Assembly: GCA_017856455.1 (NCBI GenBank)
Contig: JAFMEZ010000009.1
Location: 1-53,069 of the forward strand
DNA length: 53,069 bases
Reading direction: 5' to 3'
Source: Parafilimonas sp.
GTDB lineage: Bacteria > Bacteroidota > Bacteroidia > Chitinophagales > Chitinophagaceae
A program made the position numbers and the translations under genes. The notes under the pieces are model-generated. The model was not told where the DNA came from. It ran no database searches and saw only the letters and a list, made by a program, of their open reading frames with translations. Shown here in pieces: positions 53,063-53,069 of the stretch (position 1 is its first letter; the number at the start of each line of letters is the position of its first letter).

Positions 53063-53069
53063 TTTCATA

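Overview
The window is a chromosomal housekeeping segment from an AT-rich member of the Bacteroidota, most likely Chitinophagales/Chitinophagaceae. Four things point there: -7 promoter elements of the form TAnnTTTG/TAnnTTCG with few Shine-Dalgarno sequences; many 'A|Q' signal peptidase sites; families typical of the phylum (DUF5916 outer-membrane protein, GH109-type oxidoreductase, S16 with a long Ala/Glu tail, MraY with a long insertion, FtsZ with a long acidic linker); and gene order. I see no rRNA, tRNA, CRISPR array, insertion sequence or prophage. Forty-six protein genes fill almost all of the sequence.

Left part (1-7600, all minus strand): the proximal half of a complex I operon, nuoA-B-C-D-E-F, with nuoF cut by the left edge. 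Upstream of it lies a separate unit made of a small membrane protein, a PstS-like lipoprotein and an exported TPR protein. Next come a divergent pair of plus-strand genes (low-molecular-weight tyrosine phosphatase, hisS) and a minus-strand RNA-modification group (rlmN, rluB-type and RluA-type pseudouridine synthases) preceded by a Prx6-type peroxiredoxin. From 13001 to 16646 (minus) lie ffh, rpsP, rimM and dinB; a strong hairpin with a T-run sits directly against the rimM start codon.

Middle part (16971-36963): a plus-strand run of a START-like protein, an LptF/G-type permease, a Tat-exported Mn-type superoxide dismutase, an M20 dipeptidase, an S4 RNA-binding protein and trmD. It meets a PlsC-type acyltransferase tail to tail. 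Then follow a DUF5916 outer-membrane protein and a Tat-exported GH109-like enzyme (plus), a large Asp-box/sortilin-like exported protein, a FadN-type beta-oxidation enzyme and metG (minus), an S66 LD-carboxypeptidase (plus) and a YfcH-type epimerase (minus).

Right part (37065-53006, minus): a compact, complete Bacteroidota division and cell-wall (dcw) operon, mraZ-rsmH-ftsL-ftsI-murE-mraY-murD-ftsW-murG-murC-ftsQ-ftsA-ftsZ. Most junctions overlap or nearly abut. A candidate MraZ operator lies upstream at the right edge and a strong terminator follows ftsZ. The MurE DNPR motif indicates meso-diaminopimelate peptidoglycan.

I did not find a convincing novel defence or mobile system. The points most worth checking are mechanistic: ftsI begins with TTG as the very next in-frame codon after the ftsL stop; an RluA-family gene has no ATG/GTG start and probably uses ATT; the terminator touches the rimM start codon; several genes appear to be leaderless; and there are a few unexplained palindromes and hairpins.
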